From: Pezicula radicicola
Lineage: Eukaryota; Ascomycota; Leotiomycetes; Helotiales; Dermateaceae
Assembly: GCA_003008705.1 (NCBI GenBank)
Contig: PDUO01000093.1
Span: forward strand, 40,827-104,826
Direction of reading: 5' to 3'
Length of the DNA stretch: 64,000 bases
Part shown: positions 22,160 through 33,446 of the stretch, piece after piece
Layout of the letters: every line of letters begins with the position of its first letter
Position numbering within the stretch: position 1 is the first letter of the stretch
Notes under the pieces: model-generated
What the model saw: only the letters and a program-made list of their open reading frames with translations
The model's database searches: none
Told to the model about the DNA's origin: nothing
Position numbers and translations under genes: made by a program

Positions 22160-23466
22160 CTTGCTAATAAAGAAATCACCCCTCATGCGTATGGGCCAAG
22201 ATGAGATACATTTGGATGTCATCCACTCATCGAGTGAAGGGAATGAGAAGGTCTACGCCGGCAAAGTGCTCCGTCTATTAAAGAGCGGGAAGCATTGGGT
22301 CCTGGTTACACTTCTACGACGCAACGTTATCACCAATGAGACTCTACCCATCGTGCTTGACAGGTCGCTTGGAGGGGATTGGCCAGCTGTTGTTAGCAGT
22401 ACAGCGTTGATTGGTACCTTCTGATGCGTTGTAAGTAAGAATCTAGCTACATCTTCTGATTTCATATAGTTATATTCGGAGAGGTTATCCCTCAGTCGAT
22501 ATGCGTCCGCTACGGTCTTCCAATCGGTTCATATCTCTCGCCGGTCGTACTAGGATTGATGTACATCATGAGCCCCATAGCCTGGCCGACCACAAAACTC
22601 TTAGATTACCTACTTGGTGAAGACCACGGGACTCTCTACAAGAAGGCTGGGCTGAAGACTCTCGTTGCGCTACATATGTCTCTGGGGAAAACTCCTGGTG
22701 AGCGACTGAATGAGGATAAGGTAACAATTATCACGGCTGTGCTAGATCTCAAAGCCAAGTCAATTAGCAGCATCATGTTACACCCATGGAAGCCGTCTTT
22801 ACTATGTCGAGCGATATCGTACTCAATGAAACCACTGTGGACGACATTATTGCGGCAGGGCATTCACGAATCCCGATCCATACCCCGGAAAATCCATAGA
22901 ACTTCATCGGTATGCTACTAGTCAGAATGCTCATTACCTACGATCCTGAGGATGAGAAGAGGGTTTGCGACCTTGCCTTGGCGACTTTGCCAGAGACAAG
23001 ACCAGGAACAAGCTGCCTAGGTATCATCAATTTCTTTCAGGAAGGAAAATCGCACATGGTTGTTGTGTCGGACTCTCCGGGAGACAAATCGGGTGCCCTT
23101 GGGGTTGTCACTCTGGAGGACGTCATTGAAGAGTTGATGGACGAGAACGCATCCTCTTTTCTTCTAACTAAGCACTCTGGCATACCATCTTCCGTTTGTC
23201 AATATCTGTCCGTTGGATCATCAAAGATGGATTACTTCAGTAAGGTCCTTTTTTGGTTTTGGTTTTGGTTTTTGGGACTGATGTAACGGATTGGGTAATA
23301 CAGAGAAATCATCGACGAATCAGACGTTTTTCTAGATGTCTATAAATCTATAAGGCGTACTACATACGCTCTGATTGTCTTGGCCCTCAAAAAGGCAACC
23401 GTTGTCGACAACGGCAAACATAACACGCAAAAAAACCAAAACTTCGTTGCTGAATTCTTGAGCTAG
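22160..23466 (+). pseudogene. CNNM/Mam3-type DUF21-CBS membrane protein, decayed
   Basis: [14 protein letters not shown] and [19 protein letters not shown] (22180-22360) match the DUF21 core. An intron (GTACCT at about 22418 to ATAG at 22467) joins ALI to [17 protein letters not shown], the hallmark glycine/proline helix. [14 protein letters not shown] follows. After SISSIM the frame shifts near 22775, and the CBS pair continues as [20 protein letters not shown], then [12 protein letters not shown] and a stop, then [12 protein letters not shown] and GVVTLEDVIEELM. The end (EIIDESDVFLDVYKSIRR) comes after a poorly spliced segment with a TTTTGG microsatellite. Family members act in magnesium/manganese homeostasis at the vacuole. 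Frameshift plus stop make this copy a pseudogene. Confidence 0.8.
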
Positions 23467-23688
23467 TATTTATGCAATGAACGTCGATAGTGGGAGCTAT
23501 TCATCCAAATCAAAAGAAAGCAGAACAATGCAAAGTCAGGGCTATGTAATCCGAAAAGCGGGAACTGCCAAAATCACACCAAACACATCCTTCCTGAAAT
23601 TCTTCAACTGATCATTTGCCAGATCAGACTGGATTATTGTGCCTCACCGCGCAATCACCGTGGTCCAGACCTCTCCTCTCCTCCCACC

Positions 23689-26600
23689 CTATACTGCAGA
23701 ACCGCCCTTCAATCTCTGCACTGGAGCAGAGAAAATGCCAACCCTACGTTTAATCGCCTTCCACGCCTCCACAAATGCAACATACGCCACAAGACATCCA
23801 ACCACGATACCCCATTCCCAGGTAATTCCCTTGTGCTTAAATACTGTCGAATTTACAACCGGAATATAAATCACAGGAAATGTGATCAAGAAGCCCGCAA
23901 TAACAGCCAACAATAAGAACCGATTATATGTAACAGCCTTCAAAACTGAGAATTTGCCTCTGTACCGAGCGGGATCGAGATTGAACAGCGAGCGTGTAAA
24001 GTGCTTGACTTCCCATGCTGTCACGAGAAGGAGGAACGAGAGGACTGCGAAGACTGTGGCGCGACCACGGAACACAACATCACAGCTGCCGTCCCATTCT
24101 TTGTTGCAGTCCATGCCGAGGTTGGAGTCACCGGCACCGTAAACAACGGAGATGAAGGATATGAGACAGAGAATCCCGGCCCACGAGCCATAAAGCATTT
24201 TGTCAGTTATGAGTTCCCAGGTGAAGACGCCGATGCGGACATCGCGCGGTGGGCGGATCATGATGTCGGCTTGAGCTTCTTCCATGCCAAGACCGACGGC
24301 CAGGAAGGAGGATGTGATCATATTTACCCAGAGGATTTCGAGCGGTGAGAGAGGGAAGACCGAGTTTCCATCTGCATCTTTGAAAGCCAGCGCAATTAGA
24401 AGAAGAATCACTTGAGCGATGTTAGATATGAGAAGATGCATCAGGAACTAGATGAATGTCAGTGAGTTGTGTTCGGTAGAGAAGATTATCTGGATGAATG
24501 TACCTTCTGGATATTGTCGAACAAACGCCTTCCCTCCTCAACAGCTTTGACAATAGAGGCGAAGTTATCGTCGGTCAACACCATATCAGCAGCATCCTTG
24601 GCGACATCCGTGCCATTGACACCCATTGCAATACCAACATGCGCACGTTTGAGCGCCGGAGCATCATTAACACCGTCTCCAGTCATGACACAGAAGGCTT
24701 GTCTGCGACTTAACGCATCAACCATTCTCACTTTCGTAGTAGGACTACATCTCGCAAGAACCACGGGAAGAGATATCATCGCGTCAATCTCCGCATCCGA
24801 GAGCTTGTCAAAGTCTTGCGCTCGCATCACAGTTTGGCTTCTTTGGAGATCTGGTTGGAGAATTCCGACTTTCTCGGCAATTGCAGTGGCGGTGCTGAGA
24901 TGATCACCAGTCAACATGTGGACTGCTATGCCAGCGTCGTGGCATTTCTTGACGGCGCCTGAGGTCTCGACTCGTGGTGGATCGTAAAGACCAACTAGCC
25001 CTTGGAATCTGAGATCCGATTCCATAAACGAACGGTTCGAAAGACGATGCTCCTCTGGTTCAGGAACAACTTTAGTGGCGATGCAGAGGACTCGTAGTCC
25101 CTCGCTGGCCAATTGCTCGAGTACAGGATTGAGGGCAGCTTGCTCCTTGTCAGAGATGTTCAGGATAGGGAGAATAGATTCGCTGGCACCCTTGGCGAAG
25201 ACTTCAACCTCCCCACTCCCAAGACGTTTGTAAGCGACTGACATTCTCTTCAAACTGGAGTCAAACTGATGCTCCATAACAGAGCTCAATTTGCTGCCAC
25301 GAAGGACACTGTCTTTACCACGACCAAATCTCATGGCTAAGACTTGCAAAGCGATCTCCGTTGGATCACCAAAGGCTGTCCATTCGCCTGTAACAGGAAG
25401 TTTCTCGACCGAACCTCTGATGCTGCCTTCAGATCTAAACACATCAGCAAAGTTGCACAGCGCAATAGCATCTAGCACGGGCCTTAGTTGCTGTATCTTT
25501 GGCTGGGCTGCAACATCCAATTTATCCAGAGGCTCGCCATCGACAGCAAGTTTTCCATCATCGGGATCCAAAATATTCGTCGTATCTTGGATCGATAGTG
25601 TACCCAGTACTGGGATCCAGACTTTATGCGCAACCATCTTTCCCTGTGTCAACGTACCCGTCTTGTCGGAACAGATATTCGTGACTCCACCGATGGCTTC
25701 CAGAGCAGCCATTTTTCGAATAACAACATTTCCTTGAGCCATTGCTTTCACTCCGACAGCAATTGTGATGGTCATCACAGCTATCAGTGACTCGGGGATA
25801 ACAGCTACCGCCACGCAAATTCCGTAGAGGACGACTTCATTGTCGAGATGCCACTTGTTGGCTGAGAAGACGATGATAGCAAGGATGACTGCGAGGGCGA
25901 ATAGGAGGATGGCGAATTTGCTAAGCTTCACTTGCATCGGCGTTCCTACAAGACCAAGAATACTTTTGAATCCATTGCCAGTCTTCTTGCAGAAGCGAAT
26001 GACAGGATTGGAACTTGCGTCTGTAAGTGATTGCCCGCGAAGAAGCTCAGCTACACTACCAACTTGTGTCTGCATGCCCGTCGCAACAACAATTCCCGTA
26101 GCACGACCTCTCGTAACCGTCGTCGCAGAATATGCCATATTGGATCGGTCTCCAAGTGCGATATCTCCATCTCTTCCGGGATATATGGTCTCGATATGTT
26201 TGGCGGCGGGCAAAGACTCCCCAGTGAGAAGCGCCTCCTCAATCTCCAGGTTTGCGCTTTCGAGCAATCGCAGGTCCGCAGGCACGACAACACCAGTTGC
26301 TAGTCGGACAATATCGCCTACAACGAGTGTTTCCGCTTTGACAATCTCAAGTTTGCCATTATTACGAATCACTTGCGAGGAAGGGGCTGCGAGACTGAGG
26401 AGAGAATGCATTGTTTTCTCAGCGCGGAAATCTTGAATGAAACTGGAGATTCAAATAAGCAATTTGATATATGGAACAGGGTTGAAGGGACCAACCCAAG
26501 AACAATATTTAGCAGAATGACGGCAGTTATTACAGCGCCTTCAATGAAGTCCAATGTGCCATAGGAGAGAGCCGTGGCGATGAGTAAGACCTTCCCTGTC

Positions 26601-27097
26601 AGAGGATATTCGGATGGGGAAATTCTTGAAACTCACTATAGTTAAACTATTGGAGACTTGTCTAAGCAAGATCTCTCCAATAGATACCTGTCCCGTTCCA
26701 TCGATTTTGTTGGGGCCATCTCTCTCCAGGCGGTCTGAAGCTTGGGTAGTTGAAAGACCATTGCTGTTCCCGTCAACGGTTACATTCAAGAAAATGAGAA
26801 CGAGACGTACCGAGGATCGACCTCTAAGTGGGTTGCCACGTCCGTAGCTTCAACAACATGTGCTGTCCCTGGACTTCCATCCCACGGGGAAGTGGAAGTG
26901 ATAGTGCCATCTTTGCTTTCGGTATCAACAATGCTGTTGCCAGCAGGGGGCAGATCCTGAATATCTTCTTTGTTGTTGTACGTTTCGTGGTAAATTACAC
27001 CCGTCGGCCTCAATAAAGGAGGTTCGTCGGGGTCCTGACTCTCTTGACCTTCGATGGCGATAGCCTGGCCATCGATGTGAGATGCAGTATTGACCAT
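23689..27097 (-). CDS. ENA-type (P-type IID) Na+/K+-exporting ATPase, 1068 aa
   Basis: Exons 26811-27097, 26637-26763, 26496-26590, 24504-26442 and 23689-24447 sum to 3207 nt and close in frame. After a hydrophilic N-terminus come NGLSTTQASDRLERDGPN (cation ATPase N-domain), membrane helices (LTIVLLIATALSYGTLDFIEG), the actuator motif LLTGESLP, the phosphorylation motif ICSDKTGTLTQG, the hinge MTGDGVNDAPALK, and a C-terminal six-helix block starting FLMHLLISNIAQVILLL. All signature residues are present. Length and order fit ENA pumps, which expel Na+, Li+ or K+ at high pH or salt; a PMR1/SERCA-type pump is less likely from the IID-like TM1 and C-terminal sequence. The exon 3 acceptor is the AAG at 26591-26593, not the nearer CAG, because only this restores frame and the LTIVLLIA helix. 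Confidence 0.92.
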
Positions 27098-27940
27098 TCG
27101 CGTAAGTAACTAGGTGATTCAAATACGAGGTTATTTGTATAGCAGTAAGCTGTGATAATGCTACAGAGACGAAAGTTAAGGTAGCACTATGGCTCGGGTC
27201 GTGCGGCAGAGTACTTGTAAAGAGTCCTATACTATGAGCAAGGTTCGTGTAGAGTATGTAAAACCCCGCTTTGCCATGCATTTCCAAGGGCTTACTATGG
27301 CGTGACAGCAAGAAGTCCTGTAGGGGTGGACCCGTAGCCAAGCGAGACTAGCCTTACTTAAGTAGTAGTTAGCGCTAGTAGTAATAACACTACCTTGGCT
27401 ACCCTTCTTATAAGCGAGTGTCCTAGATAACTTTATCTACCTTTAATAAGTATCCATTATAGAACTATACCATCAACTTAAAGAAGGAGCTTATAGAGTA
27501 TATACACTATAAGACGATTAGGAAATCTAGGATATAATAGGCTTTTCTACGTCTTGCCTATACTCTCTACAAAGTACAGAGGATAGAAGCGTTATATTTG
27601 GAGAAGGTCGGTGCTCGAGAAACATAAAAGCAGGATGATAACAACCTATCTGGGAGTAGGAAGAGAGGTGCAGAAGATAATGCATAAATTAGAGAATAGC
27701 CTTTGGAGAAGAGAGTAAGAGAATAGCTTAATTGGGTGATGCTGTAAATTATAATACCCTAGATGATATAGGGAGCCTCGCTGTTTAGGGACATGTCTGT
27801 TGCTTTGCTACTAGGATCTCCCACGCTATTGTAAGCGTATTTGCTGTCCGGTTGATCCAAGTGGACGTTGTTCTGCAGACTGCTACCACCATTGATCTTG
27901 GGGAATTTATATGGGGGAGAGAAGGCGCTGAACGGGCAAA
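27098..27940. other. Intergenic, possible transposon debris
   Basis: From about 27350 the sequence is AT-rich with many in-frame TAG/TAA codons. A stretch at 27480-27600 (Leu/Tyr-rich when translated) resembles RIP-decayed transposase sequence but is too degraded to name. Confidence 0.4.
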
Positions 27941-29879
27941 CCTAATATCCAGCTGTTGGTTCGATGTACGAGTACTTGGATTTGGGCGACTATGTTTGTA
28001 TTGATATCATTGGCGTAACACCTATAACGACAACCAACAATGGCGTTACAATACCCACATCAATCCACAACACCTTGGGCGCCTCCAGGAGTTTACGGTA
28101 TATTCTGCTGAACTACAAGGTATAGATATGGCCATAAGGATTGTAAAAACCTATATTAGTAGAAACCCTCGACCACCGTATATCCCATAGATAATCAATA
28201 TCTTTACAGACAATACTGGAGTAATACAGGTAGTTAGAACACTACGTATATAAGCGGGCTAATACATTATCGAGAGGATTGTCCAAGCTATAGACAACCT
28301 TAGAGACTAATACAAAAGAATCTCTATTAACCTTAGATAGATAGTTATATATAAGGGAGTCCTAGGAAATAAAGTAGTAGATAAAGTAGTAAAGTAGGTA
28401 GCTAAAATACTTATAGAAACACTAGAATTCCCTGTAGTTATATTAATAATTAAATAATACCTTAAAGATAATATTAAAAAGATATAATCTATAGTATAGG
28501 CCCTAGGAACATTAGGCGAATCTATTAGAAGAATCGTACTAAAACCTAACTATAAGCTACTCTATAACTATAAAGGACTCCGGAGATATATAAGTTCTAT
28601 TATAATATAACTTCGGATAGGAAAGATAGACCTTAGAAGCTATCTAGTATATATTAGTATAAGGGAGACGGCCGACTATATACTATACTATAATAGAATA
28701 TAGACTTAGTACTATATTATATTAGTATACCTAGTACTAATTGAACTTAGAAGTAAGTAGTAGAAAGGTACCCCTTTAACTAACCTAGAGACTATTCTAA
28801 AAGACCTAAAAATATACTAAAGGATAGTAAAATACCTTAAGTAGATAAGACTACTTAACTAATTTAGATATATTAAAGAGGAGGTCTTATAAGAAGAACT
28901 CTAAGATAAACCCCTAATAGACCCCCTAAAGAGTAATAGTAGACAAAGGTAATAGGGTTACTAGTAACTATCTAAGAAGTAATAAACAAGGAGGAGGATA
29001 ATAGTATATTATTTATAGGTTTAGGCCTAGAATATACCTAGGTGTCGCCTATAGGTACTTATAGAATAGAATAGATAAAATACAGGGAGCCTAGAGCCCT
29101 AAACTAGATAGACAGCTGTATAGGGCCTAACGGCCCTAGGCCGGCTTTAATTGACATCATCATCACACCCACATCAATCCAAACAGGAATGACAACAAGC
29201 TGCGAAAGCTTCCATTTGGTAGTCAGCGGAGACACGTGTTATACTGTATCTACCAACGCTGGAATCTCGCTCAACGACTTCTATCTCTGGAACCCAGCCG
29301 TAGGCTCATCACGCACATACCTAGACGTGGGAGACTACGTCTGTATTGGAGTCCTGCCCTTGTCTTGCACCTCGGCTTTGGTCTTGGCAGCTCCAACGGA
29401 ATATGCCTCTACGTGTGGAGTACCCGGATTCTCAAATGACGGGTCAACCTCACTCTTGTTTGTTTTGTATACTGTCGGTAGTGCATACGTTGACAGTGCT
29501 GCTGCTTGTGGGGCACAGTGTCTAGCTTTATTTCATAGAAGGAGAGTACTGCAACTTGCACGAGGAAACAGCCACATACTATGAAACCACATCAGCCGGT
29601 TACTACTCATTGTATGAGGCTGATTGTTTTTCGACCGGGGAAGCGTGTAGCTCGTTTGGCTTCTCGGCTGGGAATGGCCTGATTACCTCGTATACTTCCG
29701 GTACATATGTTGTAAGTGCTTCTGCTTATGGTGCGATTTTCTCATCTACAGCTACTTGCACAAATGTCTATTTCATAGAAGGAAGTCATTGTAATTTACA
29801 CTCTGGAGACTTCACATTCAGTGAGAGTACTTCAAGTGGCTACTACGCTTGGTATCAGTATGACTGCTTTGAGTGTTAG
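27941..29879 (+). pseudogene. LysM-domain secreted protein interrupted by a LINE
   Basis: Before the insertion, 27950-28080 encodes a LysM C-terminal half and linker (YPAVGSMYEYLDLGDYVCID, then GVTPITTTNN). After it, 29160-29350 encodes a full LysM (SCESFHLVVSGDTCYTV, ISLNDFYLWNPAVG, YLDVGDYVCIGV). Downstream, 29540-29879 has a twice-repeated Cys/Tyr-rich motif (YFIEG..CNLH then SGYYSLYEADCF and SGYYAWYQYDCF) reached only by a frameshift near 29530. LysM proteins bind chitin or peptidoglycan, and fungal ones can shield or sequester chitin. The linker ACCCACATCAATCCA occurs on both sides of the insert, either as a natural inter-LysM linker repeat or as a target duplication. No intact start is visible on the left. 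Confidence 0.75.
28085..29145 (+). mobile_element. RIP-decayed Tad1-like LINE (3' end: RNase H and C-terminal region)
   Basis: In the plus frame, ELQGIDMAIRIV followed by INIFTDNTGVIQVVRT (about 28109-28240) matches the RNase H domain that ends Tad1-clade LINE ORF2. YKGVLGNKVVDKVVK (about 28350) matches the usual HVGVPGNE-ADK block, and further on YKGLRRYISSIII then LRIGKIDLRSYLVYI (about 28570-28650) matches the C-terminal consensus. TAA/TAG codons replace Gln and Trp positions throughout, and C/G content is very low, as after RIP. Only the 3' part is present, which is usual for 5'-truncated LINE insertions. Confidence 0.75.
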
Positions 29880-31649
29880 CTTCGATATATATCTGTATAG
29901 TTGAACGCATTTGAAAACATTTTGTCCCTTTTCGGATACTTTGTTAATATATATATATACTCAGGAGATAAACTACCCGCAATTTCAGAAGGTAAGTAAA
30001 GCAGAGCAAATAAGAAGAGTAAATTATTCGACGTATTTTCCCCCTGAACTAACGATGTCGTTTCCAGCTGTTGGGCAGACGGTGTTATAAATAAGTTACC
30101 AAACTTACTGCTATAAATGATTGCTTGCACTAGAGTCCATTTTTGTGTCTTTCTCTTCATTTTCTGGCTTTTATTTACATTAGACTACTTCCCGGTGAGT
30201 GAGTTTCCATTTTTTTAAACCTAGGTATTTTCAGTAAAGAGCGGAACTAAAAAGGGCCATAATTTTACTCGCAATTCCCCTTGATCTTTGATCTCCACCA
30301 TGCAAGAAAATCCCGTTCCTTAGAGATGGAGCTCTTTGATATCAAAAGCATGCTCGAAGCTGTGTATCACATGACAAAGCCTAAAACAGGATCTCTGTAT
30401 GAGTTGCTTTTGCCATTTCATATACACAATGTAATAAATCAAGATATACCTCACTGTATCAGAGAACAGTGATAAGTTAGAAAGCGTGATACCAAATAAT
30501 AATATTCTATCCACCCCCTCCGAGCTAAGTTAACTCGGTTAATTTCAACAAGCTAAAATCAACAAGTTCTGAACAAGATCACCCAAGACAAGGAGAGCGA
30601 GTTTCTATATTATACTAGAATACACGAGCAAAAAAAAAACACAGAACTTTTCGTCTGTGCACAATTATATGACTTTTATGGTCTGTATTTCTTCGGTAAA
30701 ACTTTGTACAATCGATATCGTCTCCTTAATTATAACAGATTTAGCTATACTGTCGTACATTGAAACCTATTCACGCGTTCCCGACTAATAATACATTATA
30801 GCTACTCGCTTTTATACTCGGGCTTAGCCTGCTTGGCCTAGCTTTCTTCTTTTACAGCCCGCAAAACCATGGACAGCTCCCCTCTCCACTGTTGCACAGG
30901 CTGCAAAAGATAAGATATAAGAGCGATGCTCAATTCCCTCATGGAAGGAATAGGTATAGGACCTGTTTCTCCTGTAGATATCGTGACCGTGCTAATCGTG
31001 AGGCTCGCCGTGCCCGCGATCTATTCAACAATGCCCAATGAATGCACTAAATGCATCCTCTATATATCAATGACAGCTCAGCTCCCTTCTTGTAGCCGGT
31101 GAAGAGGGCAATTTTGTCCTTTATGGAGTGCAATCACGTTTCGTCATCACTACTATAAATAATAAAATAACTTAGGTACTATGCTTCCTAGCATAAAAGA
31201 CCCCTTCCGACGTTTGAAGCGCCTTGGGCAACATCTCACTTTCATCACCAGCGCCTAATAGCTTCCATGTAAGCTAAGACGACCAGCGTGATTCAAAGAG
31301 GACGACATTATATATACGTTGGAGACAATGGTAATAATTTCGAGCTTCGAAGCAACGTCACCTGTAAGCGGTTCTTAACTAGCTGACGGATTCGTCTAAA
31401 AATACGGCTCTAGTACTTCAGAATTAGCTTTGTGATGTAATCAGACTGGATCAGGGCTCTCTAGTCATGGGGATGAGAAAAACCCAAGATTAAGCAGAAA
31501 TTGTAATAATAGCAAGAATCTAGATTTCATCAATCATGGTATGTAGAGGTCGAAGAGCCTAGAATTATATTTACCTTCCTGCGCCATTTCTTTGGCAGAA
31601 ATCATCTAAGAAGTCTCCTGCGTCTGCTGCATCGCAGCCTTCTTCAGTA
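29880..31649. other. Intergenic, AT-rich
   Basis: No supported gene. Near 30890-31040 the plus strand reads HCCTGCK then, in a shifted frame, FPHGRNRYRTCFSCRYRDRA, a possible relic of a CxxC-type zinc-ribbon fungal protein. The rest is stop-rich. Confidence 0.4.
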
Positions 31650-32500
31650 GCAAAAGATTACTGGAGCAAGCCGTTTGTGGAGGTTGAGCAACCTGGTGGT
31701 GAGATAGTGTTTTTAGACCCTGCTCCAAATTCAAGGAAGTTTGGAATAAGCAACGAATCATTAAGCGGTGGGACTGCACTTCCAATAGACGCCTTTAGAA
31801 TGTTTGGAGTCTCTTCCTGGTACGTGTATTCCATTAGAGTTCCCATTTTCGTGGCCATTAGCATCTGGTTGAATGTATGGCCTTTCGATGGTAATAGCAG
31901 CTTCCTAGATAGTACGGTTCATAGTAGGGCTATGCCTATGTGAGCCAAGACTAGGCTGTTGTAACCTGTCCTGAAATGGAGGCCATAGTGTAACCAGTGT
32001 ATCAGAATAAGTATCCCTTAGCTGGTTTAAAGAGCCCTGCGCTATACTTTCAGACCTGGGATGTTGTTGGCCAATTAACGATTGAGCTTCAAAGAAGCAG
32101 GGTTTCAGGCATTGCTGAAAGTCCGAAATTGCCACAGAAGAGTGTGACCAAATACTGGGGTGAGATGGATGTCGACCAAGGCGACTGCAATAACGAATTG
32201 GCGCTGCTTGGAACCGGGGTGTTTAGCATTCAACAAGATGACTGTACTAGAATGACACAAATGAAGGTTGATTAATTGAGGTGTAAGTCCTGTTGGGGCA
32301 TTCATGTACTCTGATTCTAATGCTGGATGTTTACAATGTGGCGGTAATTGCATTTCCCATGCCGTAAGAGAAACGGACCTTTGGTCAAACATAGCTGAAA
32401 GCCCTGGGCCTTCAGCTGGATCGTGAAGTATCGCATTCAGGATGCCAATCAAGTCAACATACTGATTGAATATACTTAAAGCTCGCGATGGACCCATTGG
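31650..32500 (-). pseudogene. Fungal transcription-factor C-terminal relic
   Basis: The minus-strand reading at 32105-32497 (SLTAWEMQLPPHCK, then LHLCHSSTVILLNAKHPG) has the spacing of the C-terminal part of the fungal-specific transcription-factor domain (LxxWxxxLP, then LHLxYxxxxILLxRP). The frame breaks near 32100, and a Pro/Ser-rich tail may continue at 31658-31864. No zinc cluster is found upstream. Similarity is short, so the call is tentative. Confidence 0.4.
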
Positions 32501-33025
32501 GGGAAGTCCCAGACCACTTCAAGCAGTTGGCCGCATTAGCTAGTTGGACCCGACCCGCTTTGGCGCACAGTCCAAGGTTAAATAGTAAGAAGTGTCTACC
32601 CGCATTGTTGATGTGCTTCATGGTGACGGTAATGCTTGCCGCCTAGATGCGCAACGCGGCGTCAAAACCCGAGACTGACGTTGCAGCGTTGGAGGGCTCG
32701 AGGGATTGTTTAAGAGAGGAGTGTAGAACGATTTATCTCCGCGTCGAGACGGGGAGTCAAGACGGTGCTCAGCTTTCATGTGAAGGACAGCCACCACGTT
32801 ATAAATTCATGTGTCAAGCTTGCTTGTATTAGGACATTATATGCAAATTAGATAAGATTAGTAGGGCTCCAAAAAGTTACAATGGTTATGATTATTTGAC
32901 ATAACTAAACCATAACCCGAGGGTATAGCCCTAAGTATGAAAAGGAGTACCGATGAAAGATATGATTCTAACTCTTACGTAAAGGACAAGTTTGTGACAA
33001 AATGAAACCCACAATGTTCTTATAA
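32501..33025. other. Intergenic, no supported gene
   Basis: A 61-codon frame at 32647-32832 has no known motif. From 32820 the sequence turns AT-rich towards the transposon border. Confidence 0.45.
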
Positions 33026-33152
33026 GTTCTAAATAATCTCTCAGTAAATACCTGGAATACCCCACTAGAAACGTTTCCTACTTTACATGCCTCCCTCGGG
33101 GGGGTATCGCATTCGCCATTTGACTTTACTTATTTCGGGACCAGTCTACTAG

Positions 33153-33178
33153 GTTTATATAGGGTTCCCTATATAAAC
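33153..33178. repeat. Perfect 12-bp hairpin inside the outer element
   Basis: GTTTATATAGGG and CCCTATATAAAC are separated by only TT. It lies just inside the left inverted repeat of the outer element, where subterminal palindromes often serve as transposase sites. Confidence 0.6.
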
Positions 33179-33446
33179 TAGATAGCCATTCCCGATCAAC
33201 ATAGGGGTAAAATGTAACTATTCCTACCTTGCCGACGAATTTATCAACTATATATAGAAAATAACCAACTAAGGCATCTGATTCAACGCCTGCTCCTCCA
33301 TATCCTGTAATAGTTGGTTGGTTGGTTGGTGGATACAAATGAGGCTATTCAGAGTAGCGGTAGAGTTGGAAAATGGAGGTTGTTTACGGAATTCTAAACT
33401 CTATCTACTCGTAGCTTACTAACAAATTTGGTGGGGCGGCGATATA

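Noticed and set aside
24001..26436. Plus-strand frames of 90-200 codons
   Set aside because: Antisense shadows of the ENA-type ATPase; composition mirrors the real frame and no motifs are present.
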